Below, piece after piece: positions 9,170 through 20,900 of a stretch of DNA of 64,000 nt; position 1 is the first letter of the stretch; every line of letters starts with the position of its first letter. The position numbers and the translations under genes are program-made. The stretch is from Ligula intestinalis (taxonomy: Eukaryota; Platyhelminthes; Cestoda; Diphyllobothriidea; Diphyllobothriidae): NCBI GenBank assembly GCA_036362985.1, contig JAYGXS010000007.1:10557975-10621974 (forward strand). Direction: 5' to 3'. The notes beneath the pieces were generated by a model. It worked only from the letters and a program-made list of their open reading frames with translations, searched no databases and had not been told where the DNA came from.

Positions 9170-11815
9170 TCTGTGCGCGTAGCGGCCTCGATGGTGCGAT
9201 CCCGAGTCGCTTGCCGTCTTCTTCAGATGATGATCGTTTGCGAGTTGTGTGTGTGTGTGTGTTTGTGACCTTACCGGGTCGAAAACTTCGGAGCGACGCT
9301 GTCGCCGTGGTTCGGGGTAGTTGGTGCGTGAGTGTCGGAGTGATGCGATGCCTTCGGGAACCAATCAGAAAGCGAGCACGCAGGGATGGTAGTAGTAGCG
9401 AGTGAAAAACCCTCCCCCGTTGAACTAATTTGAATTCTGCAAACTTCCCAGGTACGCATGGTTAAAAAAGAGCCTGCGAGTGGACTGCACAATCACGCAC
9501 AGGGTGCGAACAGGAACAGGACTATCGCGGCAAGGAGTCCCTGACCTATGCCTCCCAGGTGTTCAGTTTAGTTGCGATTGTTGAGGGAAATAGACATACA
9601 CTTTCAGTAAGGAAAAGGTTAATGATGACCCACGTCTGGGGTACATCTACGGGGAAAAATATGAGTGAGCGGTAATGCGATAAGATTTTGAGAGAGAAAG
9701 AGAGACTCGATGATCTTTAGTCCAGTGCCGAACTGATCTATCTCGAGTTAAATTCGAACACATTTCTAGGCAGTATGGGACCGTAAGCAAGGCATATTTT
9801 ATATTCAACATAAAAAAAAAACAGCCAAAAAGCATCCATTGGAGGAAAATGTCATTCGAAATCAGGGGGTTGGATAACCTTGCAACAGCATCCGAGTCTA
9901 GGTACCCGGAGTAATTGATCGGCGCAGCGGCATTTATACCACGTTGGGAATTTCTTCATAATCACGTGCGTGTAATACGTGAGAATGGGGCAATATAGGA
10001 CTTCATAAAGCCTAATTACGCATGGGCAACTGGAGGAATGGCAATTTCAGATGTACTCGTCGGAGAACGACACGGATACCACACAGGGGCTGTTCGAAAA
10101 AGGGAGCCGAATTTTTTTTCGATCAATCAGTCAGATGCCAAATTAATTTATTTACAGATCTATGTTCTGCCGGTTCTTGTCATGAATATGTTAAATAATT
10201 TACGCGCAGTTTTTACTTAAACATCCTGATAGCAGGTCCAATTTTAGAGGCACAACGGCGACGTCTGTTTTAGTGGCATGATCATCCTACACCAGGAGCT
10301 CTATCCTTGTGTGAAAATAATAAAATTTATTGAGCAAGATAATCTACTGCGCCGAAGGAATCGAACAGGGGAGTTCGGGGAAGCAGTTCAGGTGCAGATA
10401 CGATCGCTGGATTAGGTAAGTATCTGAGGACATTTACTGGATCTGAGGCAGTTACTGAAGAGGTGACTACGTCGGACAAACTGGGAAACTTCCCCGAACG
10501 CGAGCGTGGGTGAACATGAAACAGCAGCGAAAAGGCTCATTCGATGGGACCCAGTCACACCTTTGAGGTCGCAATTCTGCCAAAGGGTGACGGCTGTGTG
10601 ATTTATGAGCTGCTTAAGTCATGGTTCTCTAGCCGGCGTCCAATCAATCAACACAATGACCTCATGTCTCCATATTCTATGTTATAATTTTGCTTGCGAA
10701 AAAGTATAAGCCAAGCGGAGAGGATACAAGGGACCAACAGTCACTGTAGTTGAGAAATAGACACATCAAGAAACAACAACGGGGATAAAATCAAATCCAT
10801 CAGCGTCTCAGGTACGGACCAACAACGTCCCTCAGTGATGAACACTAGCCAACTTGTAGGCATTGGGTGACCCATTAAATGCATCCTATACACACAGCGA
10901 TCCTCTTCTGTGATTTTTTCTCAGGAAGGTTTCGAATGGGAATCCAAAAGCTTGGTTCCAGTGATCGCATCTACTTATTCAGACCTAACCACTGTTCAGT
11001 CATTTGGCTTCTTTCTACTGGCTCCAATCGAAACGCGCCAGGCCATAGTCTGTCAAAGCAGGTTCTAACACATGACTGCCATTTTTGCGAATTTTTAACA
11101 CCCTGCATTCGCATACCCACAAAACTCTAGCAAGGAAGGATCCGTAAAGATCCGTTACTTACGTCTCAATCTACTGGGCTGACACATTATCCAAACTACT
11201 GCTTTTTACTTTGGTGATGTTGAATAAAGGTGTTTGCCAGCTTTGAATGCTTGAAGAGGGGGAAGTCCGTGGTAAAAAAAGTTACATAGACGAACACAAC
11301 TTACTGTCCATATCTCGGCCGCCGGGAGTATATAGATGACGCAGCAGTTCCCTTACCACTTGGGGATCGTCCTCCGGCATGGAGACCTGGTTTTTGGACG
11401 TTTCCTGCCAGGAAAGTGCACACAAGCATAAACATTATAGGAAAACGTCACACTTTTAGAATGACAAGCCGAAATTTCATGAAACCTTAAGCGAGAAAAA
11501 AACGCCCATTGCTTGACCGCGTGCTGTACTGCCATCTGGTTTGCAGTTTCAGTGCCCACCCCGGAGTAGTAATCATCAGTGAGGAAGTAATTCATATTGC
11601 GCAATTGCGAAAAAAATAAAGAAGGTTATTTAGGAGGCATGCTGCATTTAAGAGCTGCACTCGGAATGCTCTCTTGTGCTACTAGTGTTTTTTATGTCTT
11701 CTAAGTCAAACAGTTTTCTGATCGAATTTTGAATGAGGTTGTCCATTCACCTCTCTCTCTCTGAATTAATTGCCTTTAAGTCTTCCCACGGCGTGCGCAG
11801 ATACAATGGCCGGCA
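9170..11815. other. no gene recognised; GT microsatellite
   Basis: A short (GT)n tract lies at 9246-9262. ORFs are short and lack domains. No repeat in common with the LINE, PLE or SINE families was seen by eye. Confidence 0.4.
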
Positions 11816-11819
11816 AAGG

Positions 11820-11970
11820 TAGGGGAACCTGGAATGGCCACTTCTGACCCCTTACCCGTCATCAGGCAGTCGGGCCCAAACTGAAGTAGGGCTCCATCCG
11901 AGGTTCGAGCCCTCAGCCTTTGGTCGAACGCTCCAAGCATTCAGCCACGGGCTCGGTGTCTTCCCGGTGT
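11820..11970 (-). mobile_element. tRNA-derived SINE with hammerhead tail
   Basis: The minus strand begins with a tRNA-like head (GAGCCCGTGGCTGAATG near 11965, then a B-box-like GGCTCGAACCTC). It is followed by the tail with CTGATGA, a hairpin, GAAG in place of GAAA, and TGGCCATTCC. The ribozyme part spans 11827-11871 and its core is damaged. A second, very worn tail in plus orientation (CTGGTGACGGC) follows at about 11998-12045. Confidence 0.6.
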
Positions 11971-12263
11971 AGTTCGGAAATAAGGAGACGCCTTGAATAT
12001 GGCCGGCTGGTGACGGCTTATGACCCAGATGTTGTCATTATCGACTCTCTATCATCTTTTTCGGAAATGTCAACTGCCTAAGCTACTAGCCGCTGTGCGG
12101 CTGCTGGCAGGGTCCAAGGCGGAGCGGGACGAGGAAGTTTTGTTGGACATCGATGAACGTTCATCAACGGGTCCGCTATTGTCCCTGTTAGCAAGATATC
12201 TGGAATTGCCTCTGTAGTGAATACTCAGTTTACTCATTTGTTAGTTTGTGTTCTGATCGCAGT

Positions 12264-12875
12264 TATGGGAGCCATTTGGATTGCAGCTGCAGAATGATAT
12301 TGCGCTGCTAGCTTCAAGCTTTGGTGGTCTACAGCCTGTAGTTTCGCGGGCAAATGAGATCACTTCGTCAGTTGGCATGTCCATAGGTTCCGGAAAGATG
12401 AAGTTATTCTCGAGCTGCATCCCTGACCAGGAGAAGGCACCCCTGAGGATTTATGGCCATCAACGTGAAGCAGTAGATAGTTTTAAATGCCTCGGTGCGA
12501 GGCCGCTAGCGAAGGGGCAGAGCAAGGACAAGATTTTCTCCCTTATTGCTGCTGCTCAATAGGCTTTCTTAATCTTCGAAAGTGCCTATGGATCTGACGC
12601 GACATCTCCATCGCCACGAAGATTCGTGTATACCGTGCATCCATCCGGTAAGTTCTCCTTCATTGATGTGAATGATGGGCTGTGCGCGCTGAAGATGAAT
12701 GGAGACTGGAGGTCTTTGATCACCAACGCCTGGGGACTACGCTGTGAGTTAAGTATAGCGGCTTCGTCTTGAATGAAGCAGTCAACACCCGCTGCGATCG
12801 TATCGCGAGTATACCTCAGGTCATTCAAGAAAGGCGACTGAGGTGGTTTGGGCACGTTCTCCGTCGTGGTTAGAC
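12264..12875 (+). mobile_element. RTE-type LINE fragment, RT C-terminal part
   Basis: The frame at 12281-12562 encodes DIALLASSFGGLQ, then MSIGSGKMKLFSSCIP and VDSFKCLGARPL, the region just after the RT catalytic YADD box of RTE-like elements. Further pieces (RRDISIATKIRVYRASI, and a match to the usual RLRWFGHVLRR as GGLGTFSVVV) continue in shifted frames to about 12870. The YADD itself is missing, so the copy is 5'-truncated right at motif C. It has several frameshifts and is dead. Confidence 0.7.
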
Positions 12876-14805
12876 CTGAGAGAATATCTTCTCCCCACCT
12901 AAAATCTTTGAGGCGTCAAAAGGGATTGTTCTTTAAACTAGGTCTGCGAGATAGACTAAAGGATCTGAACGTCCAGATAAAGCGTGAGATTTCCAGGCTG
13001 AATGACCTTTTTGTTAGTATGCTTTTTACTTCTTCTACATCTTCCGCTCCTCTCACTTCCTCCGAAATATGGAAGAATCTCAAACGTCTCACTGGTCAAT
13101 GCAATACACTGGCACATGTTGATGCTGACCTAGACAGCTTAAACTCAAACTTCACCCACACTCCCACCGACTCCTATCTCCCGACAACTGATATTTCCTT
13201 ACCACCAAGTGATTTCTCTCCAGTGTCCGTGGAAACAGTCATGAAACACCTCAACAAGGTTAAAGGTACAACAGCTGCCGGACCAGATGGCGTCTACCCA
13301 TTTCTCCTTAAATCTTGCTCTTTTCAATTAGCTCCTGTCTTGGCACATCTTATTAATTTATCTTTCATAGAGTCCAATATTCCTGACGGCTGGCGTTCGG
13401 TCAAAATCACTCCTATCCCGAAAAAAAAACCACTTCAACGGGTCCCAAATCCTTTCGCCCAATTGCCTGCTCTTCTGAACTCCTCAAACTTACAGAACGA
13501 GTTGCTTTGCACATCATTAAGCCGTTTTCATCCAATTTCTCTCATCCCTTGCAGTTTGCGTAAAAGACTAGGCGTAGTACACTAGATGCTGTTGCTCTGG
13601 TAGTCCACTCTGCTCTTAGAGACTTGGACAAGGGATGTCGTTCATACGCATGTGCCTTTCTTGACTATTCCTCAGCCTTCAACACGATCCCGCGAAATCT
13701 TCTTCTTAATAAAACCTCTACATGCGGCTCTTCTGGCTGGGCCGTCTCTTGGCTTGGGGACTATTTTACTTCGCGAACCCCATTTGTTCAGAGCGGGAAG
13801 CGAAAATCCACGATCCTTGCCAACCATTGTGGAGTTCTGCAGGGGTCTATATTATCCCCTTATATTTTTCCCTCCAAACTGATGACCTACGATCTCCAAA
13901 CGCATGTTTGTTTGACAAATATGCTGACGACATGGTTGTCGGCCATCCTCTCAAAAGCCAGACCCATCTTCAAACACTGAAGGATGGATTGAACCATGTC
14001 ACAGCATGTTCGTCAGAAAATAGCCTTTTACTTAATGAGCTGAAGTCAGTCCGGAGTATCTTCAGGCTGCAACCCTCCTCCAGTCCTGAAGCCATCGACT
14101 TTCTGCCCAACAAGGTATCCTCCGTCCGATACCTTGGTGTAACAATAGCTTCCAACCTCTCATTTGCTCTTCATATTGAAGACCTTTTTATTAAAATCCG
14201 AAAACTTTCATACTATATCCACCGCTTGCGTTCTAATCGCACCCCGCAAGCCCTCATCTGGCGTTTTATAGACGCTTGCATTCTCCCTCTCATTCTTTAC
14301 TGCTCTCCAGTAACCTTTCCGGCACTACTCAAAAAGACTTTATTATTATTAAACGTATTCTCCGCATGCTTCCTTCAGCTGCCGGCTATTCCTATGCTTT
14401 TTAGCTGACCTTATAATTCAGCGACATTTCAAATCATGGAACGTATTCTAAGTGATGACGCTCACCCTCTCCGCGCCGAACTTATGGCTGCGAAGTCTTC
14501 TCGTACGACGCACCGAAACTTACGACATATGACATGTCGTACATCAGCCTACCAGAGCTCGATACTCCCATTCTTAGCACGCTTCCTCACATGTTAAGAA
14601 ACGGAAATTGAGAAGCTGAAGACCGACCTGACTCCATAACTGATGTGGTAACCGCGTCGACTTCTCACTTTGACTTTTCTGTGATCTTTGACCGTTTACT
14701 CTTGAGTTTTTGGACCCTGTAAATTACTTTAGTTCTTGCTCTTCGTGAATGGAGCCATTTTTTGCTGAAAATTTTGATATAATCATCCAAATAAAGTTCT
14801 TATCG

Positions 14806-14850
<45 letters not shown>
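12876..14850 (+). mobile_element. CR1-group (L2/Rex1-like) LINE, family D, 5'-truncated
   Basis: RT landmarks occur in order over three frames: GPDGVYPFLLKSC, then WRSVKITPIPKK, then RPIACSSELLKL, then motif A DYSSAFNTIPR (about 13660), motif B GVLQGSILSP (about 13840) and motif C YADDMV (about 13920). The thumb region runs to about 14400. The A8 run near 13424-13431 marks one frameshift. The 3' UTR ends with AATAAA (14790-14795) and a (TCA)14 tail. It joins the RTE fragment directly at about 12875, so the 245-codon ORF starting at 12848 is a chimera. FSSAFNTI-type motif A suggests L2 or Rex1; the clade is tentative. Confidence 0.8.
14806..14847 (+). repeat. (TCA)14 microsatellite, LINE tail
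   Basis: Fourteen TCA units follow the polyadenylation signal of the family D LINE and probably form its 3' tail, since CR1-group LINEs end in short tandem repeats and not poly-A. Confidence 0.85.
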
Positions 14851-15620
14851 TACAAGTCATTACCCCTTTTACATCGACAAGCGTACGGCTAAAAAGTACA
14901 AAATAGTAAGCATGACGGTGAGGATGCAGGGGGGGGGGGTAAAGTCTAGTTCTATTAGGGTCTAAGGGAGGGGGAGGGGGGAAGTGTCCAACAATTAGTT
15001 CATGTCTCTGCGTCGTCGCTGTAACTAATTGTCGCACGCCCTCCCTCTCTCCCTCTCCCACCTGGAGCCTCCGATAAAACTAAACTGTAACCCCTTGGTC
15101 TCTGAACCTCCTCAACCCTCATCCCCGTGTTTTCCCTTTGTTGGATGGTTAATCTTTTGTTAGTCTACCCTCCTTGTATTATCGTAACAGCGAACTAGTT
15201 TGGGTTTATCGCCAAACTTTTATTAGAATTTAGGCTGTACCCAACGGATTATAAACCTTGTGGGAGCCTGCTGTGCCGATTCATTCTGATTTCGCTCCGC
15301 CAGGGCTTACAGCCATTCCCAATCATCTACTTCGCGCGTTGTCGGCTTTTCCCATGTTATCGACCCACTCGCCGCTTCATACGCGCGTACGCTCAAAGGT
15401 AATCGATGCTTCCGACTCATCTGATTGGCGGCAGACGATTGATTACTCATCACGCAGCCAAAACTTGACACATCCTCACTTTTGAACATGCGCGGCTGGC
15501 TATTGCACGCGGCGCTTGCAGCGGCTACTGTAAAGCTACTTGAGCTCATTAAAGTTGTTCAAATTCATTCCTTCTTCCTAGACTTGTGATTTTGTGGATC
15601 CTTCTGCTGCCGACACATCA
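14850..15620. other. no gene recognised; G10 run
   Basis: The region holds a G10 run (14930-14939) and purine/pyrimidine-biased stretches. ORFs here are low-complexity or lack domains. Confidence 0.4.
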
Positions 15621-15624
15621 ACAT

Positions 15625-15800
15625 TGCCGGCAAATACTAGGGAAAACTGGAACACCCACTTTCGGCTCGTTAACCATCATCAGTCAGCCATATCCAAGTC
15701 CCAAGCGGCGCGCCACCCGAGGCTCGAACTCGCGAATTTTTTTATCAGAGTCTCGTATTCTAACCAATGAGCTGCCACGAGCTCGTTCTCTTCCTGGTTT
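15625..15800 (-). mobile_element. tRNA-derived SINE with hammerhead tail
   Basis: One of the clearest tRNA-like heads in the window. The minus strand starts GAGCTCGTGGCAGCTCATTGG, containing an A box, and has the B box GAGTTCGAGCCTC (15733-15721). The tail follows: CTGATGA, hairpin GGTT-AACG-AGCC, GAAA, GTGGGTGTTCC. The ribozyme part is about 15689-15646. Stem II still pairs despite sequence change, while stem III has decayed. Confidence 0.72.
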
Positions 15801-16359
15801 AGGTCGGAAGATATTGACACTCGTTGATAAACTCTTACCGATTGCATTTTTAAGGCTCCAGCGACTATAAACATTCGTATTTTAGTGCAGGCTAAACCAA
15901 GTATTGAATCTGGATTTTAAATGCAGAGCGTTTTAACCTATTTGCACCCACACTATACACTTGTTGCAAGACGATGACTTGCAGCAATAATTAGGTGCAA
16001 TACAGGTCAGCCAACCCCAGCAGTTAGGTGTCACGTGAAAGTCGTAATCACGAGTCTATCCTGATTGGAGGGCAACGGTTCAAATTCATCCGGGACTAGC
16101 GGGTCGACAGCCAACGCAGCTATCTGCATACCGATGGATTGGAAGTAGTCCGAATGTCTTACCAAAAGAACTGGATTTACAAGTTCTAGCTTATTTGCCA
16201 TAGTAAAGCATTCATGCCCAGTCATCTATTTTATCCTCAAGCGATCACACGCCAGAGTTCTAGACCTGAAAGTTACACATCCGACAGCTCTACGTGGTCC
16301 TGGATACCAAGTTGAGTTAAAATGCACTGGCCAGTGAACGTTTAGCAACGAAGCCATGG

Positions 16360-16640
16360 TAATTGACAACACGATAAGCTACTAAACGTTTTTTTTTCAA
16401 TAAATAGTCAAATAATTGTTAAAACAGGAAGTTACATGTGATTTTTTACCTCGAATTTGCTCCAAAACATTGGTTTGAGGTGGCCAATGAGCGTTCAAAC
16501 ATAAAACTCTTCTAATTAGCAGCACAATAAGTTGATGCGCGTTTTTTTAGCAAAAATGAGTGAACTAATTATTGAAATACGAAGTTACACGTGCGCCATT
16601 TTACCTCGAATCTGCTTTGAAACATGGTTTTGAAGACGGG
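16360..16640 (-). repeat. tandem duplication of an exon/intron boundary
   Basis: Two units of about 130 bp (about 16360-16480 and 16508-16635) align well by eye. Each holds a minus-strand stretch ending MF(W/Q)S(K/R)FE followed by GAG|GTAAAA, then GTAACTTC and an A/T-rich tract. The right unit contains the 3' end of the BTB exon. The left unit keeps an intact-looking donor but its upstream sequence is not coding. Confidence 0.65.
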
Positions 16641-16782
16641 AGAGTAGAGGGAGAGGATGGCTCGATGGCAGTGCAGCCGTTCGTTTTGCACAACCAGAAT
16701 CATGTCGCTGAAGAGGAAAGGATAGTTGAAGTCATATTCATCCTTCGTCTCTTCTTCGACGTTGGATCCGCTGTCCTCAGTT
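16605..16782 (-). CDS. BTB/POZ domain protein, internal exon
   Basis: A 178-nt exon on the minus strand, bounded by a strong acceptor (pyrimidine-rich CTCCCTCTCCGTTGCAG ending at 16783) and a GAG|GTAAAA donor (16604-16603). It encodes an acidic lead (EDSGSNVEEETKDEYDF), then YPFLFSDMILVVQNERLHC, HRAILSLYSPVFKTMF and QSRFE. That is the start of a BTB/POZ fold, with the characteristic D-x-x-L, HR-x-x-L and FxxMF positions. BTB domains mediate protein pairing and often recruit cullin-3. An ATG at 16835 would be in frame but lies upstream of the acceptor. Neighbouring exons were not found. The architecture beyond BTB is unknown. Confidence 0.72.
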
Positions 16783-16839
16783 CTGCAACGGAGAGGGAGA
16801 GTTAAGTTGGAGCTGAGGTCAGATTGCAGGGGCATGAGC

Positions 16840-17060
16840 TACCTCCCCCCATAACCTTGCTGCTTCTAGCAGCGGTTCAGATAAAGAAGTGAAAGTTAAG
16901 AATAAATTCACTGTTCTGGGGGACCAATGAACAACTAACATCCGTATAAGAGTGGTTAGCATGCTAACGGTGTGTATGTGGCAGTCAAGTTCTACTTAAA
17001 CTGATTGCAGAAACGAAATAGACTAGAGTGATGTCAGATGATCATTGCCGACAGAGACAA
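16840..17060. other. BTB locus flank, nothing recognised
   Basis: Probably intron sequence upstream of the BTB exon on the minus strand. No exon-like segment was found. Confidence 0.35.
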
Positions 17061-17200
17061 TGGAGGCTTGAATGGCCACATTTGGCTCATTAGCGGTCGT
17101 CAGCCAGCCTGACCAAATGCTAGCAGCATTTTTAGGCTTTCCTGAGGCACCGTTCCTACTAAATGTCTTTGTTTCCTCGCTTTGACCGCCCAGGCGCGGT
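17060..17200 (-). mobile_element. SINE tail with hammerhead motif
   Basis: The motif is 17109-17065 on the minus strand: GGCTGG, CTGACGA (position 7 changed, which the ribozyme tolerates), a CGCT-AATG-AGCC hairpin, AAAT for GAAA, GGCCATT and CAAGCC. Stem I GGCTGG/CAAGCC keeps five of six pairs although its bases differ from the 2524 copy. The head upstream is poorly preserved. Confidence 0.55.
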
Positions 17201-17499
17201 GACCTTAACATCTGGAGAGGTCACAGATGCACGCGAGCCTGCACGCGTGTCCACTGGTCACAGTTCTCCCAATGCGGCCAATCAGGTCACAAGAGAAGGC
17301 GCTTGACAAACCCCGTTCCCCGATTGTCGGGCTAACCCCGACACGGGACAATAACGCGCTGGGGATCAATCAGCAGCGGCAACTACCACCTGAGAAAGCA
17401 ACTCCGGTTTTTTTTACACAATAAACCCTCCTCCAGGTGGATTCCAAAGTTATTTTCTGTCTTATTATGTTCTTTCTTGGGGATTCCAAGGGGCGTACT

Positions 17500-17650
17500 T
17501 AGACGGTGACACACGTTAGACGCCATCGTTATAACAATCCCCAACGCTAGGTGGCTACACCATCCGAAGGTCAAACTCGCGACCAATTAAGTAGAAGTCA
17601 ACTGATTTAATCCAATGCGCCGTGGGCTCATTGTCTTGCCGGTTAACATG
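17500..17650 (-). mobile_element. SINE tRNA-like head
   Basis: On the minus strand, GAGCCCACGGCGCATTGG (near 17627) is a near-consensus A box, and GGTCGCGAGTTTGACC (near 17582-17567) is a diverged B box. No good ribozyme tail follows. Confidence 0.5.
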
Positions 17651-17714
17651 GAGGAGCGTGGGTTAGAACTTTGGCCTTCTGTTCAACACGCCGCGGGTGG
17701 TCCGCCGCCTGTGG

Positions 17715-17790
17715 TTAGCGAGGGCTGGCTGGTGACAGCCAACGGGCCAGAAACGGCTCGTCCAGTCTTGTTTGTCTTTATCGCTAAGAT
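17715..17790 (+). mobile_element. SINE tail with hammerhead motif
   Basis: The motif spans 17723-17767: GGCTGG, CTGGTGA (A6 changed), a CAGCC/GGGC hairpin, GAAA, CGGCTCGT and CCAGTC. Stem I pairs fully as GGCTGG/CCAGTC, with changes on both strands relative to the 2524 copy. The core change should impair cleavage. Confidence 0.55.
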
Positions 17791-17999
17791 TCCTCTGTCT
17801 GCACAGATAGCCGTTATGCGGCTGTTGGCGTGGCTTGAGAGCGAGCCCCAAATCAAAATTGGATGGATGACCGTGTATCAACTAGAGAGCTCTCAGTGTG
17901 CAAAGTGGAAAAAACGAGCAAATCCGATTACATTAGACAATTTTGTGAAATCCATCTGTGAATACTTTTTTAACGCAAAAAAGCAGCACATAAACCCTT

Positions 18000-20900
18000 A
18001 TAAGTTTTCTTGTTTACCAGAGGCCAGTACCAACTGATAAGAATACGGCAATTGTTAACAACGGTGTATTAAAGGCCAAATACCAAAATGGGTCACCAAA
18101 GGCCAGTACGGCAACACGTAACAACGGCGTGCCGAAGCTTCTGATATATTTCCTGCCATAGATCGGCACATCAGCAGTCTGTACTCCTATGCCTAGCATG
18201 CGATCTCACGTGATGCAGAAATCCAGAAGCTAAGATTGGACGTGAGTGCATGACAGATTTGTACTTTACGTAAACCTCCAGATTTTTGTGCTTTATTTTT
18301 TAAATTAATTAGTGTCAGTGAATGCAATCATCTGTGTCGAAGATGTTAGATGCTACCTTGAAAAGAAAGCCTACTTTTATCTTTCTCGAATAAAGCTCTG
18401 AAAAACACTTACTTCTACCAGTACTGTACTTTTGCCTCGACCCCAACGGATAGCCCTTTTTTTAAAGTAAGCAGCTCTCACTAAAGAAACCTCTCAGCTT
18501 ATCTGAGGGCCACACGGAGCCTTGGATAAACGAACTATGAAGCAACTGCCTTAATGACAAGGAAGTGTTAATTGCTGGCGGATCGTGACGCTTTCGGGTA
18601 AAACGTGAAGACGGGGAAGTAGCTGGGGTTCGCGAACCAGATAAAACGTTCTTATTAAAAGCCACGTCTTTCTGACTAAGAGCTAAAACTAATTTGAAGT
18701 TGACAGTGTCAGTGCACCATACTGACGCACAAACTGCTTAAATAACAAAGTTATAGATGTGCCGAGAGGCGGCAGATGTGCATTCAAGTCATGGTTTGCT
18801 GCACGAATTAAGTTCAAGCGGAAATGTCAGTCAAGAGAGCATGCGCCTAGAGCAGAGAAACCCGCAAGAGTTAACTACGATGATTTGGTTTGAGGCTAAT
18901 TGTTAAAGGTAAGAGGTCCCTATCCTTGATTGACATTTCGGGATAGAGTTCAGAAATATTTTGACACTCTATAACTACTTTCTTAAAAGCAAGAAGAAGA
19001 AAATGTTCACGCTTGGGGTATTGTGCATGATGGTCTCAACAGCTTAGCAATAAATGGTAGGCGAGATATCAAAAATATTCCATCGAATAACCGAATGTTT
19101 AACAAACCAAACTATCTCCTTTGACCCGTACTCTCAAAAAGCTGTATAACATTCTAATGCAATTACTTTTAAGAAAGTTAAGCGATAAGCAGTTGGACAT
19201 TTGGTTCCGCAAACGTGGTTAAGTAATAGTTTTACTCTTGATATTGATCTTCACGCTCTTGCTGAGTTTAAACCACAAAAAAGGTTTTTTTTTCAAAAGT
19301 TTTGATTTACAAATTATGCAGGAAAAAACTTTGATGACAGTGGCGCAAATAATGAGGCTTGAACTTCTAAAATGGATTTGCGCAATCTTTGACAATGACA
19401 CGCTATCACTGCATTTTTGCTTGGACTCACGAAGTAGATCATGTAGGCCTCGATTACCTAGAAAAATGTCCAATGTACTGCCTATCCTATCTAACGATAG
19501 AACCATATCTGTGAGCTTTCGTGGTCAAAAGTGGAAGTACTTTAAGTTAAAGAGTGAACTATCTGAAGAGGTGGCAGCAGTACAATATGTATAGTCAAGT
19601 TAAGAACCCAGCCTATGTAATAATTATTAACTTTCGTCCAGTATCCTCTTTCCTTCATAGGAGAGCATGAAAGCAGAACACTGCAGAACTTTAAAGCAAA
19701 TCCTAAGGTTTTGAATGCAAAATTCACTTAGGAAAAATCAAGAGATACAAGTATCACAGCCTTAAACCGACCTTTAAGTTATGGTAGGAAGACTCACTTC
19801 GACGTGGATTTAACTTATTATTCATGTATGCAAGAGGTTTCACGTTTCTTAGTCGTCTTTGGGCTTTAAACTGAACGCGAGTGGATGGTTTTCTTCACAT
19901 TGCTTGAACTCAACTTCAGGGAACAAGTTGAAAATAAAGAAGAAAGTATTCCTAGAAAAATCGCCAAACAGCCATCTGCCTAAATCAGTCAGTCATGGTG
20001 AACAGAGCAACCAGATCGCTCTGGAAGCAGGAGTCTACATGCTTTAGAACGACGTTTTCAACATCGATTTAATAGCACGCATTCTGCCCGACCTGATTTA
20101 GTAGCTTAACTCTATATTAGATCATTCCACATACGCAGACTTATGCTACGTTTCGTCCTTCACCTTAATCACATTTTATTTAAGAGATTTTTTGAATACG
20201 GAGTCTAGATCACGGGAGTTTTTTGTACACACGAGGTTTTTGATGTGCACGGTGATTTGATGACCGGAAATATTTGGTTGAGGCAACTACTTCCGGAGGC
20301 TGTTTGTACTGCTAAAATAATCTGCGCGATCTGCTGCGTAGAAAATTTGGCTAACTCTGCAATGCTTAAGTTCATGATTTGCAAAACCATTTTTGAGGCT
20401 TGCCAGATGAATCATGTCAAAAATGATTAAATTTTTTCTGCATTAGGTGGTTAGTTTCTGCTTAAAAAGGTGTACGTTTTGACCCCAGGTGAATGTGCAC
20501 GTGTGCACGACATCCTTGCACGACTAATAGCTGTGTTTGGTGCGGCATACTGCAAATAGGTATGAGTAAGGTTAAAATATTTGAACCATAATTTTTCCCT
20601 CTACTTTCCGTTTTGGAGCATGTGAGGCTTAGTAACATGTACTGAGGAAATGGAAGGTCAAAGCCAATTGAGTGTCATCTAAGCGGCGGTATGTAAATCT
20701 TGATGTAGTAGATGTTTCTATCATACAAAATAGCAAACGGGTGATTTTTATCACACTATGTTTTTAAATAAAGCATAATTTAAACGACAAAGGCCTTAGC
20801 TGAGAAGGATGGGAAACCAATGACTACTCTCTACATTTATTCGCACGGCGCATGTCAGACTGATAGTTTGGAGAAGACCGTTGAGAGTGTATTTCCTATT

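Noticed and set aside
14783..15061. 92-codon minus-strand ORF with poly-Met
   Set aside because: It is a translation of the (TCA)n microsatellite.
16031..16225. Minus-strand ORF of 64 codons as a downstream BTB exon
   Set aside because: Sequence does not resemble BTB or BACK domains; a B-box-like word on the plus strand suggests a worn SINE.
19219..19594. Overlapping ORFs on both strands near 19.2-19.6 kb
   Set aside because: Either strand could be read as an exon with weak splice sites; the ambiguity itself argues against calling one.
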